Virus record (IMG/VR): IMGVR_UViG_3300042868_003731
Location: 62,001-126,000 of that record
Source of the DNA: a virus
Length of the DNA stretch: 64,000 nt
Reading direction: 5' to 3' (one strand)
The translations under genes were made by a program, and so were the position numbers. The first letter of the stretch is position 1. The number at the start of each line of letters is the position of its first letter. Positions 6,774 to 13,277 of the stretch are shown here, piece by piece. The notes under the pieces were generated by a model. That model did no database searches, had not been told where the DNA came from, and saw only the letters and a list, made by a program, of their open reading frames with translations.

Positions 6774-6870
6774 AAATCTGTTTCCAGTCCATCATCGCTT
6801 ACGCTAGGACAAAGTTTAAATTTTCAAAGAACTGGAAGATTGATTTTGTCTTTCTTCCGCCGTCAACTCA

Positions 6871-6899
6871 TATCTAAACTGATTCTAGATGAATGTCAA
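6871..6899 (-). promoter_or_regulatory. Sigma70-like promoter with TAGAATCAG spacer
   Basis: Minus strand TTGACA, 17-bp spacer with TAGAATCAG, TAGATA. It faces the structured element (6668-6773) and tRNA-Gln/Pro. The 97 nt between it and the element hold no ORF that I can support. Confidence 0.72.
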
Positions 6900-6911
6900 C
6901 AACTTTTTTCT

Positions 6912-6983
6912 TGGTGGTGCCAGATGGACTCGAACCATCTCTTCGGGCTTATGAGACCCAAGTCGTTACCGCAACGTGTCACC
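6912..6983 (-). tRNA. tRNA with CAT anticodon (Met, or Ile2 if lysidine-modified)
   Basis: Acceptor GGTGACA/TGGCACC with one A-G mismatch, short D-arm GTTG-CGGTAA-CGAC, anticodon loop CTCATAA, T-arm GATGG-TTCGAGT-CCATC, encoded CCA. The first acceptor pair is a normal G-C, so it is not an initiator. The phage also encodes a TilS homologue, so this could be a tRNA-Ile(CAU) whose C34 becomes lysidine to read ATA; the sequence alone does not decide. Confidence 0.85.
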
Positions 6984-6989
6984 GTATTC

Positions 6990-7071
6990 TGGAGGTGTGT
7001 GTCAGAATCGAACTGACTACTTTCGTGCTATGGATTTGCAATCCATCCCCTTACCATCCGGGCCACACACC
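6990..7071 (-). tRNA. tRNA-Cys (GCA)
   Basis: Acceptor GGTGTGT/ACACACC, anticodon loop TTGCAAA on ATGGA/TCCAT, T-arm GTCAG-TTCGATT-CTGAC, discriminator T (the Cys identity base), encoded CCA. The variable region is somewhat long (about 12 nt). Confidence 0.92.
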
Positions 7072-7074
7072 ATA

Positions 7075-7109
7075 TTAAAAAACCCTCCTAGACTTTCATC
7101 TGGAGGGTT
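7075..7109 (-). terminator. Rho-independent terminator
   Basis: Stem AACCCTCC/GGAGGGTT (8 bp) followed on the minus strand by a run of T. It ends the short unit that starts at the promoter 7258-7285 and protects the tRNA cluster from read-through. Confidence 0.85.
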
Positions 7110-7137
7110 CTTTGATAAGGTATGATATTTAATATCC

Positions 7138-7224
7138 TTATATAGAACCCTCGCACATACGAATATATTCGCAGGTAAATACCTGGCGCTTATTATTCAT
7201 TTGAGGTTGCGGTTGGCGAATCAT
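7138..7224 (-). CDS. Possible 28-aa microprotein, monocistronic
   Basis: A frame with ATG at 7224, an AAAGGAA site about 9 nt upstream, and TAA at 7138. It has its own promoter (7258-7285) and terminator (7075-7109), which is the main support. The product is polar with two Cys near the C-terminus. The transcript contains small palindromes and could instead be a noncoding RNA of about 150 nt. Confidence 0.4.
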   Translation of the reverse strand: MIRQPQPQMNNKRQVFTCEYIRMCEGSI

Positions 7225-7257
7225 TTAGTGCGAGTTCCTTTAGTTCTGTTAGATATA

Positions 7258-7285
7258 TTTATACATTGTATTCTACGAATGTCAA
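7258..7285 (-). promoter_or_regulatory. Sigma70-like promoter, overlaps a TATAAATA box
   Basis: Minus strand TTGACA, 16-bp spacer, TATAAA. The -10 box is part of TATAAATA (7256-7263), so the site might be read by both host sigma70 and gp55. It faces the 28-codon ORF. Confidence 0.65.
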
Positions 7286-7318
7286 CAAAAAAGTTGAGTT
7301 ATTTCAAATTATTTTACA

Positions 7319-7417
7319 GGATCGCTTTTTATTTTGCCCAGGAATCGAACCCGGAACTCTTTCTTAGAAGGAAAGTGTGCTACCGTTGCACTAGCTAATT
7401 TTTTGCTGCAACGATCC
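7319..7417 (-). ncRNA. Atypical tRNA-like RNA, anticodon TCT (Arg)
   Basis: The end helix is GGATCGT/GCGATCC. Inside are a D-arm GTGC-AACGGTA-GCAC, an anticodon arm CTTTC-CTTCTAA-GAAAG and a T-arm CCGGG-TTCGATT-CCTGG. About 19 nt (starting TGCAGCA plus an A-run) separate the end helix from the D-arm, and about 12 A-rich nt follow the T-arm. No CCA is encoded. It is a tRNA with an internal loop in its acceptor stem, or a tRNA mimic. It lies 34 nt beyond the stop of the Ro-like gene. Confidence 0.65.
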
Positions 7418-7451
7418 AAATTGAGGAAGTTAGGCCCGAAGGCCTAACCGA

Positions 7452-8879
7452 TTAGTAGGCATAACGATCGCTCATCAGAGTCTTCAACATAACATTGTAT
7501 GGAGTAAACTCCTCGAGGTCGTTTGCGAGAACATGCTTCATGATGGAAGGAGAGAAACCAGAAACATGCGCAGTACCGTTCTTGTCGAACTTAACTGGAG
7601 TGTTACCGTTTTCCTTACCGTACATGGACAGGTTCCAAAAGACGATCTTTGGAACATCGTAGCCTGCTTCCTTGTACTTACGCTTGATCATCTGCATTGC
7701 AGAGTCATCGTAGCGAGTGCAAGCATCGAACTGCATGTCCGAAAGGATGAGCAGCATGTCAGGCATATCTTCCTGAGACACATTGCCCTTAACAGCGATC
7801 TTGAGGATCTCATCGAATGCTGCGTGCAGGTTGGTGTTCATTTCCCAGTGAGCTTTTGTCATCTGAGTCATCTTCTGAGACAGAGTACCTTTCAGGTGTT
7901 CCATCTTAGGCTTACCAGAGAAGGTCAGGAACAGATCCTTGAAGTCTCCGGTGTTCTTGCTAGCGCAATAAAGGCCAAGAGAAACAGCAATGTCGATTGG
8001 CTGCAGTTGGCTGTAGGTGTACCACAGCGAACCCATCGAGCCGGAGACGTCGACCATAGGCAGAACCTTTGCATCGCCGATGTAGTTAGGCATAGCCTTC
8101 CACTGTTCATCAGCAACAGCCGCATTACCCTTCACGACAGACTTCACAACATCATACGGATAAACCGCAGAAGCGTTGATCTTGACTTTAGGATCTGAAC
8201 GCTCAGCAACAGGCTTCTTCAGTTCCGCAATGTAAGCAGAGTAGGACTCTTTTGCATTACGACCGAAAGCTTTCTGATAACGAGCAGACGCGACAGAAGG
8301 AACGTGCGAGAAGTTGATAGCTTCCCATTCCTTAGCACACATCTGAGTCTCAACGACATTGGTCAAACCGACAATGAGCTTACGGTATGCCTTAGGAGAC
8401 AGACCGAGGTATCGAGTCAGTTCGACTGCGACCGGACCTTTACGTGGCATCCACTTTGCTGCCAGACCATTCTTTGCTTCAAGAGCCTCTGCAATCAGAG
8501 CGAAAGCCTGATTGCGGTTGATCGGGTTCTTGTAGGCAAAGAGGTCATCCCAACGACCAAGTGCTGGGATTTTGTGCATCAGCTTTCCGGCAAGAGTTGG
8601 GTCGGTAGCCTCTAGCGCAGAGAGTAGATTACGGAAGGTAGCACGTTCGCCTGCGCCCTCACGAATGTCACGAGCCCACTGCAGCATACGCAGAGTAAGA
8701 TCGGCATTCTCTACGAGAGAAGCGGTGAATTGCTTGGTGATATCAGTACCACGAGCGGAACCGATAAGACCGAATAGATCCAGAACTGGCGACTGTGAAG
8801 TAGCACGAGCCTTCATACCATTCGCGGTACGAGCGACTGCTTTGTTCTTGGATTTCTGAACTGCATTAACGAATGACAT
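7452..8879 (-). CDS. Ro60-like (TROVE/DUF2828-type) RNA-binding protein with vWA domain
   Basis: A 475-residue protein. The N-terminal part (about 25-250) is helical in the style of the HEAT-like ring of Ro60/DUF2828 proteins, with GRWDDL, AKWMPRKG and KAYRKL segments. The C-terminal part is a von Willebrand A domain with a complete MIDAS: DVSGSM (Asp277, Ser279, Ser281), Thr349 and LSDMQFD (Asp381). Ro60 proteins bind misfolded RNAs and Y RNAs, and bacterial Rsr works with Y RNAs that carry a tRNA-like module. Here the gene is flanked on both sides by unusual tRNA-like RNAs, so a Ro-Y-RNA-like unit is inferred. The ATG at 8879 has a GAAAGGAAT site. The likely promoter is at 9108-9136, beyond the two upstream tRNA-like RNAs. 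Assignment to TROVE rather than the related DUF2828 is uncertain. Confidence 0.8.
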   Translation of the reverse strand: MSFVNAVQKSKNKAVARTANGMKARATSQSPVLDLFGLIGSARGTDITKQFTASLVENADLTLRMLQWARDIREGAGERATFRNLLSALEATDPTLAGKLMHKIPALGRWDDLFAYKNPINRNQAFALIAEALEAKNGLAAKWMPRKGPVAVELTRYLGLSPKAYRKLIVGLTNVVETQMCAKEWEAINFSHVPSVASARYQKAFGRNAKESYSAYIAELKKPVAERSDPKVKINASAVYPYDVVKSVVKGNAAVADEQWKAMPNYIGDAKVLPMVDVSGSMGSLWYTYSQLQPIDIAVSLGLYCASKNTGDFKDLFLTFSGKPKMEHLKGTLSQKMTQMTKAHWEMNTNLHAAFDEILKIAVKGNVSQEDMPDMLLILSDMQFDACTRYDDSAMQMIKRKYKEAGYDVPKIVFWNLSMYGKENGNTPVKFDKNGTAHVSGFSPSIMKHVLANDLEEFTPYNVMLKTLMSDRYAY

Positions 8880-8894
8880 AGTGTATTCCTTTCA

Positions 8895-8981
8895 GGTTGG
8901 ATTTACGGATTAGAACCGTTAAGTTTGTTTATAAGACAAATTGGGAACCATTCCCGGTTTTATTTTTTGCTGAAACCAACC
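8895..8981 (-). ncRNA. Atypical tRNA-like RNA, anticodon TAT (Ile)
   Basis: End helix GGTTGG/CCAACC (extendable by A-T and T-G outside), followed by TTTCAGCA and an A-run, a small D-arm GGGA-ATGGT-TCCC, anticodon arm TTTGT-CTTATAA-ACAAA, and T-arm ACGG-TTCTAAT-CCGT. No CCA is encoded. It ends 15 nt before the Ro-like gene ATG. Confidence 0.6.
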
Positions 8982-9005
8982 TATGGTTTCATAGTTTAAT
9001 AGTCA

Positions 9006-9079
9006 GGATCGCGCCTTGCGGCTTTCCTTTTGATTACAAGTCAAATGCTCTAATGAGCTTTAAGATGCTGTAACGATCC
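9006..9079 (-). ncRNA. Atypical tRNA-like RNA, anticodon TGT (Thr)
   Basis: End helix GGATCGT/GCGATCC (7 bp), then TACAGCA, a D-arm with only 4 loop bases (GCTC-ATTA-GAGC), anticodon arm TTTGA-CTTGTAA-TCAAA, and in place of the T-arm a hairpin GCC-GCAA-GGC with a GNRA tetraloop. No CCA is encoded. The length (74 nt) is tRNA-like but both elbow loops are reduced. Confidence 0.6.
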
Positions 9080-9107
9080 TATATTGCTTCGTTCACATCG
9101 TAAATAC

Positions 9108-9136
9108 AGTATAAACTGATTCTCTACAGATGTAAA
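9108..9136 (-). promoter_or_regulatory. Sigma70-like promoter (AGAATCAG spacer)
   Basis: Minus strand TTTACA, 17-bp spacer with GAGAATCAG, TATACT. It reads into the tRNA-like RNAs at 9006-9079 and 8895-8981 and then the Ro-like gene, suggesting one transcript. Confidence 0.7.
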
Positions 9137-9154
9137 TAGAAATATGATGTAGTT

Positions 9155-9427
9155 TTAGATTTTTTTGTAGAAACCTAGAGCAGAAGACTTGAAAGATGGA
9201 AGAGACGTGTCTTCGTCGTAGATTTCAGAAGAGCCAAGGCGATGAACAATGACAAACGTCTGTCCTTCGTCTACAGTCTTCGCAATGTGCCACTGGCACT
9301 TTGATTCTTTTCTGTCGCTAATAAAGTATGATTTAAGAAGGTAGTAGTTTTCTTCTATATGATAGATACCTTCGAATTTTTCGCAGGAATGTGTTCCGCC
9401 ACTTGACAATATAGATTCTATTATCAT
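9155..9427 (-). CDS. Hypothetical protein (90 aa)
   Basis: The start ATG at 9427 has a GGAG site, and a TATAAATA box (9452-9459) lies 25 bp upstream, so late expression is likely. The sequence is mixed alpha/beta with two Cys near residues 14 and 44. No family recognised. It follows the adhesin gene. Confidence 0.65.
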   Translation of the reverse strand: MIIESILSSGGTHSCEKFEGIYHIEENYYLLKSYFISDRKESKCQWHIAKTVDEGQTFVIVHRLGSSEIYDEDTSLPSFKSSALGFYKKI

Positions 9428-9451
9428 TTAAATGTCTCCATTTCAAAAAAC

Positions 9452-9459
9452 TATTTATA
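9452..9459 (-). promoter_or_regulatory. T4-type late promoter TATAAATA
   Basis: Exact box on the minus strand overlapping the stop of the adhesin gene, 25 bp before the gene starting at 9427. Confidence 0.6.
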
Positions 9460-10435
9460 CTTCATAAACTATATAGACAACACCATTGCCACCGCGGCCA
9501 GATGTAATAGCAGATTCAGCACATGCACCACCGCTTCCACCACCGTATGTTACAGCTGCCGAACCAGCACCCCTAACTCCATCTGATGCATTAAAATCTG
9601 TAACTGACGATCCTAAAAATGATTGAGACCTATTGTTAGCGTAAGTTGCAACCGCAGGATAAGAGCCATACAACGAAACTTTTATGCCAGCAGTTATAGA
9701 GTCTGTAGTAGAACTCGCCGCAGTTCCACTGTGAGCACTTAAAAATCTTGGTGCACCACCACCAGCCGCAGATGTACGTGGGTTGCTTCCACTTACGCTA
9801 AATCCTCCACCAGCGCCACCAGTAAGATTTGATTGATTTCCGCCAGAAGCAGAGCCCCCGGCCCCGCCTACTCCAGTCACTGCAGTACTCCCACCGTTTG
9901 TACTCTGAGCACCTTGACCACCTCCACCACCAGCAGCAGACATATTTAAACTAAATCCTACAAAACTAGATGCAGTACCAGCGTTTCCGCTTATAGCTCT
10001 TTGCTCAGCCGTCACCCCAACTCCAGCTCCACCGGTTCCAACAGTAACAGTAGCAGAGCCAGTAGTTGTTCCTGCTATGATACTATATGACATACCTCCT
10101 GCGCCTCCACCTCCACCGCCAGCAACACCGTCCGTGTTACCATAAGTACCAACGTTTCTTGCAGGCCAACCCATTCCGCCGGAACCACCAGCGCCGACGA
10201 CGAATATGTGTATGAATCTTGCTAGATTCTTTCTAGGAGTCCAAGTCCTATTACTAGTGATCCTGTCATATACTAGAAAAGTTTTACCATAAAAGTCATT
10301 GATAGATATCTGACCGCTTGCAGGGATCCCACTTGCTAAACCATAATATTCATTCAAAGAAATTGGAGTTGCGCCACCAAATTCGGTTTGTATCTCCAAT
10401 AGATTTAGAGGACTTCCGCTTGATTTAATCGTCAT
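9455..10435 (-). CDS. Glycine-rich tail-tip adhesin, copy 2
   Basis: A 326-residue protein. The N-terminus carries a motif seen in phage tail and fibre proteins (SPLNLLEIQTEFGG, then ISLNEYYG and ISINDFYGK, residues about 7-50). Residues about 75-326 are extremely Gly/Ala/Ser/Thr-rich with repeated GGxGG and AGGGGG blocks. These resemble the polyglycine-sandwich domains of receptor-binding adhesins at the tips of T4-type fibres; the specificity residues would lie in the loops between Gly blocks. It is a paralogue of the gene at 11002-11982 (same length, many identical blocks). Its ATG overlaps the stop of the 185-aa gene (ATGA). Confidence 0.75.
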   Translation of the reverse strand: MTIKSSGSPLNLLEIQTEFGGATPISLNEYYGLASGIPASGQISINDFYGKTFLVYDRITSNRTWTPRKNLARFIHIFVVGAGGSGGMGWPARNVGTYGNTDGVAGGGGGGAGGMSYSIIAGTTTGSATVTVGTGGAGVGVTAEQRAISGNAGTASSFVGFSLNMSAAGGGGGQGAQSTNGGSTAVTGVGGAGGSASGGNQSNLTGGAGGGFSVSGSNPRTSAAGGGAPRFLSAHSGTAASSTTDSITAGIKVSLYGSYPAVATYANNRSQSFLGSSVTDFNASDGVRGAGSAAVTYGGGSGGACAESAITSGRGGNGVVYIVYEV

Positions 10436-10989
10436 TGTGATACACCATTGTTACGTACTAACAGATATACTTGGTTCTTAGGAGTCTTTTTTATACATGT
10501 AACTCTATAATTGTTTTCTATTGATATATCAATTATTCTTCTAGAGCCAGTCCATTGATCTAGATCTACTACGGTGTCAAAGTCGCTATTGTCGATCAAA
10601 TTCATATTAGAATCGTATCTCTCTATACTTGACGTAGTTAAGTCTGTAAAGCGATAAACTTTTGTCTCGTATATAACTCCATTTTCTGCATAATAGCCCA
10701 TCAGTTCAATGCCTTCGCCAATATAGTTAGTATATATTCTAACTTTATCAGTATTTAAGCTTTCAAGTTCTACGTAAAATTTAGTAGATTTTCCGTCTAA
10801 GTAATCATTACGTATTTTTTCGGGAACATTTCCAATAAGCATTGAAAAAGCATCAAACGAATTCAATACTAAAGCAACACTTTCTCCGGTTTCGCGAATA
10901 GAAAACCCGAGTTCAATAACACTATTTTTTACTTGATCGCTTAAACCGATCAAACTTTCATTTATTTCGTAAAAATGTTCGATGTTCAT
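10432..10989 (-). CDS. Hypothetical protein between the two adhesins (185 aa)
   Basis: A soluble acidic protein with alternating strands and helices and no recognised motif. It starts 12 bp after the upstream adhesin gene and overlaps the next adhesin by 4 bp, so the three genes form one unit. A fibre-assembly chaperone or a fibre component is possible from position only. Confidence 0.6.
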   Translation of the reverse strand: MNIEHFYEINESLIGLSDQVKNSVIELGFSIRETGESVALVLNSFDAFSMLIGNVPEKIRNDYLDGKSTKFYVELESLNTDKVRIYTNYIGEGIELMGYYAENGVIYETKVYRFTDLTTSSIERYDSNMNLIDNSDFDTVVDLDQWTGSRRIIDISIENNYRVTCIKKTPKNQVYLLVRNNGVSQ

Positions 10990-11001
10990 GATTGGTTCCT
11001 A

Positions 11002-11982
11002 TTATACCTCATACACGATTATGATAACCCCATTGCCACCGCGGCCAGACCTAACTGCAGCTTCTGCTGCCACGCCACCGCTTCCAGCGCCATATGTTAC
11101 AGCTGCCGAACCAGCACCTCTAACTCCAGCTGATGCATTAAAATCTGTGATAGATGATCCTAAGAATGGTTGCGATCTACCGGCTGCATAAGCTGCGACT
11201 GCTGGGTATGCGCCGTATGACGAAACGCTAATGCCCGGCGTTGTAGCGTCTGTTGTGGAATTTGTAGCCGTGCCGTTATTAGCAGTTAAAAATCTCGGTG
11301 CACCACCACCAGCCGCAGATGTACGTGGGTTGCTTCCACTTACGCTAAATCCACCGCCAGAGCCACCTGTGAGGTTTGATTGATTACCGCCGGATGCAGA
11401 TCCGCCGGTTCCGCCTACACGAGTCAGGCTAGTATTCCCGCCGTCTGTGTTCTGTCCGCCCGGTCCACCACCTCCACCGCCCGCGGACATATTTAAACCT
11501 AGTCCTATAAAACTGGATGCCGTGCCGGCATTTCCGTTTACGGCACTTCTTTCACCAGTAACGCCAACTCCAGTACCACCGGTTCCAACAGTAACAGTAG
11601 CAGAACCAGTAGTTGTCCCTGTTATGCGACTATACGCAACTCCACCGGCTCCGCCGCCGCTTCCACCTGCGACACCGTCAGTATTACCAAAAAAACCTAC
11701 GTTTCTTGCAGGCCAAGCCATTCCGCCGGAACCACCAGCACCAACAACAAATATGTGTATGAATCTTGCTAAGTTTGGTCTTGGAGACCATGTTCCAGAA
11801 GATGTGATCCTATCAATTATTAGAAAAGTTTTACCATAAAAGGTAGACATAGGTATCGCGCCAGATGATGGTATTCCACTTGCTAAACCATAGTACTCAG
11901 AAAAGCTAATCGGCGCCGGATCGCCAAATTCTGTCTGTATCTCTGTCGTAGTTAGAGGAGTTCCGCTTGGTTTAACTGGCAC
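11002..11982 (-). CDS. Glycine-rich tail-tip adhesin, copy 1
   Basis: Paralogue of the gene at 9455-10435 with the same 326-residue length and layout: N-terminal IQTEFGD, ISFSEYYG and IPMSTFYGK attachment motifs, then a long Gly-rich region. Several stretches of more than 50 bp are identical in DNA between the copies (for example around 9751-9805 and 11301-11355), separated by diverged Gly-block loops. A late box TATAAATA lies 38 bp upstream. It likely binds the host surface at the tip of a tail fibre. Confidence 0.75.
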   Translation of the reverse strand: MPVKPSGTPLTTTEIQTEFGDPAPISFSEYYGLASGIPSSGAIPMSTFYGKTFLIIDRITSSGTWSPRPNLARFIHIFVVGAGGSGGMAWPARNVGFFGNTDGVAGGSGGGAGGVAYSRITGTTTGSATVTVGTGGTGVGVTGERSAVNGNAGTASSFIGLGLNMSAGGGGGGPGGQNTDGGNTSLTRVGGTGGSASGGNQSNLTGGSGGGFSVSGSNPRTSAAGGGAPRFLTANNGTATNSTTDATTPGISVSSYGAYPAVAAYAAGRSQPFLGSSITDFNASAGVRGAGSAAVTYGAGSGGVAAEAAVRSGRGGNGVIIIVYEV

Positions 11983-12019
11983 GGCGAATATTCTTTCTAG
12001 TTGATGAGTGGTTCACAAC

Positions 12020-12027
12020 TATTTATA
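12020..12027 (-). promoter_or_regulatory. T4-type late promoter TATAAATA
   Basis: Exact box on the minus strand 38 bp before the first adhesin gene. It overlaps the 3' end of tilS, so early (tilS) and late (adhesin) units abut. Confidence 0.65.
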
Positions 12028-12634
12028 AAGAAGTGTCTGCCAAAATCTTTTTACGAATTACTTTATGCAGTCCAGGGTTCACAATCATCGCCTTTGGAAC
12101 AATCTCTTGACGAATAAAGTTTCGCATGTACTTTGTATCAGAGTTTGAAGAGTCTTCGATCCAAGATACATTTTTGTTGCGGCACCAGTTCGTAAACTCA
12201 GACTTGCGATTCAGTCGAAACGGACGAATCACATTCTTGTTCGAATAAGGAATGATCTTTCCTTCTCCGTGCATCGATGACCAGATCCAAGTCTCTACGC
12301 AATCGTCCAAATGATGAGCTGTAATCACTGGAACATCGAAAGAATGAAACCACGAGTATCTTTGATTTCGCCAATACTCTTCCCAAGACTCAGAACGTTC
12401 TTTCTTACCTCTGATAGAACCTACTTCGAGTTTTGTTCCAGCAAAGGAAATGCTTGCATAGTATTTTTCTTCAAGAAAACTTATTGCACTACGAGACGTT
12501 TCTGTGTCGTGATTAAAGAATAACATGTTGACTTTATGATTCTTCATCAAGAGATCTACGACAGCCATTGAGTCGACTCCACCCGAACACGCAACGTAGA
12601 CCTCTCGATTAAGAGGGCCTTGAATTTGAATCAC
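12023..12634 (-). CDS. tilS: tRNA(Ile)-lysidine synthase, short form
   Basis: The N-type ATP-pyrophosphatase P-loop SGGVDSM is at residues 17-23, HHLDDCVETW near 106-115, and the TilS-specific WIEDSSNSDTKYMRNFIR near 157-174. TilS attaches lysine to C34 of tRNA-Ile(CAU) so that it reads ATA. At 203 residues it keeps the catalytic N-domain and lacks the C-terminal domains of the E. coli enzyme (432). The start is GTG at 12634, overlapping the upstream stop (GTGA) with a GAGG site. The phage has a CAT-anticodon tRNA (6912) as a possible substrate. The related TtcA is excluded by the absence of its CxxC pairs. Confidence 0.88.
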   Translation of the reverse strand: MIQIQGPLNREVYVACSGGVDSMAVVDLLMKNHKVNMLFFNHDTETSRSAISFLEEKYYASISFAGTKLEVGSIRGKKERSESWEEYWRNQRYSWFHSFDVPVITAHHLDDCVETWIWSSMHGEGKIIPYSNKNVIRPFRLNRKSEFTNWCRNKNVSWIEDSSNSDTKYMRNFIRQEIVPKAMIVNPGLHKVIRKKILADTSL

Positions 12635-12807
12635 TTGTTTGAAACCTCAATCTTTTCAGCCCAGACGCGAGTCGGTGAGCCATATCCAAATTCAATACAG
12701 TCCTTCCGAGCACGAGCCAAGCCTGAAGCTTCGTCTCGACACCACGTAAAGGCTCGAACAATTTCACCAGTCACAGTTTCTACAAAGATAACAAAGCGGG
12801 GTTCCAT
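12631..12807 (-). CDS. Hypothetical protein (58 aa), coupled to tilS
   Basis: The ATG at 12807 has a perfect AGGAGG site and lies just after the promoter at 12833-12861. The product is a small alpha/beta protein (MEPRFVIFVE... ending SNK) with no known family. Its stop overlaps the GTG of tilS, so the two are translationally coupled. Confidence 0.7.
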   Translation of the reverse strand: MEPRFVIFVETVTGEIVRAFTWCRDEASGLARARKDCIEFGYGSPTRVWAEKIEVSNK

Positions 12808-12832
12808 CACAGTCCTCCTTTTGATATATTCT

Positions 12833-12861
12833 AGATTATACTGATTCTAAAAGAATGTCAA
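12833..12861 (-). promoter_or_regulatory. Sigma70-like promoter with TAGAATCAG spacer
   Basis: Minus strand TTGACA, 17-bp spacer with TAGAATCAG, TAATCT (a TATAAT is also present with a 15-bp spacer). It drives the 58-aa gene and tilS, and overlaps the 3' end of the nucleotidyltransferase gene. Confidence 0.75.
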
Positions 12862-13277
12862 CCGTCTTTTTCTTTGTTCGTAACTCTTTTTCGTAGATCA
12901 CTTGAGCTAAAGCGATGATCTCTCTTGTTGAAGTAGAGTTGGATACCACGTCTCTTACAGATCTCGCGACCAGTAAAGTCTTTGTCACGATACTCTTCTC
13001 CAAGAACTCGAATGTCGATAGGATACATCTCAAGAATATCTTCGAGGTCCTGCTCAGTAGTATACACGATGATCTCGTCAACATACTTGACTGCTGATAA
13101 CTGTATGTATCTCTCTACGATGGTCTGAACCGGCGTATTCTTTTCTGGCCGATCAACTGTAGGATCCGTCTGTATTGCTGCGATAAGATGATCACACTTT
13201 GATTTTGCTTCACGGAGCATCATTATGTGGCCGGCGTGTAATAGATCAAACGAAGAAGCTACGATACCAATTGTCAA
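12858..13277 (-). CDS. Cytidylyltransferase-like nucleotidyltransferase
   Basis: A 139-residue Rossmann-type nucleotidyltransferase (TagD/HldE-C class). Residues 5-18 hold the signature ASSFDLLHAGHIMM with the HxGH motif that binds the nucleotide, and a C-terminal SSSDLRKRV resembles the ISSTxIR motif. Such enzymes join CTP or ATP to a polyol- or sugar-phosphate. The start is TTG at 13277, supported by an AAAGGAG site and overlap with the stop of the phosphomannomutase-like gene. With that neighbour it suggests activated-sugar synthesis. Confidence 0.85.
   Translation of the reverse strand: MTIGIVASSFDLLHAGHIMMLREAKSKCDHLIAAIQTDPTVDRPEKNTPVQTIVERYIQLSAVKYVDEIIVYTTEQDLEDILEMYPIDIRVLGEEYRDKDFTGREICKRRGIQLYFNKRDHRFSSSDLRKRVTNKEKDG

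Noticed and set aside
7441-7442. CRISPR array or other short direct repeats in the tRNA region
   Set aside because: No regularly spaced direct repeats are present; similarities between segments are explained by tRNA arms and terminators.
9455-11982. Diversity-generating retroelement acting on the adhesins
   Set aside because: No reverse transcriptase gene or template repeat is visible in the window, and the differences are spread over Gly blocks rather than A-specific sites.
12023-12634. TtcA (2-thiocytidine synthetase) instead of TilS
   Set aside because: TtcA needs conserved CxxC cysteines for an iron-sulfur cluster, which are absent, whereas the TilS-specific DSSNSDxxYxRN block is present.
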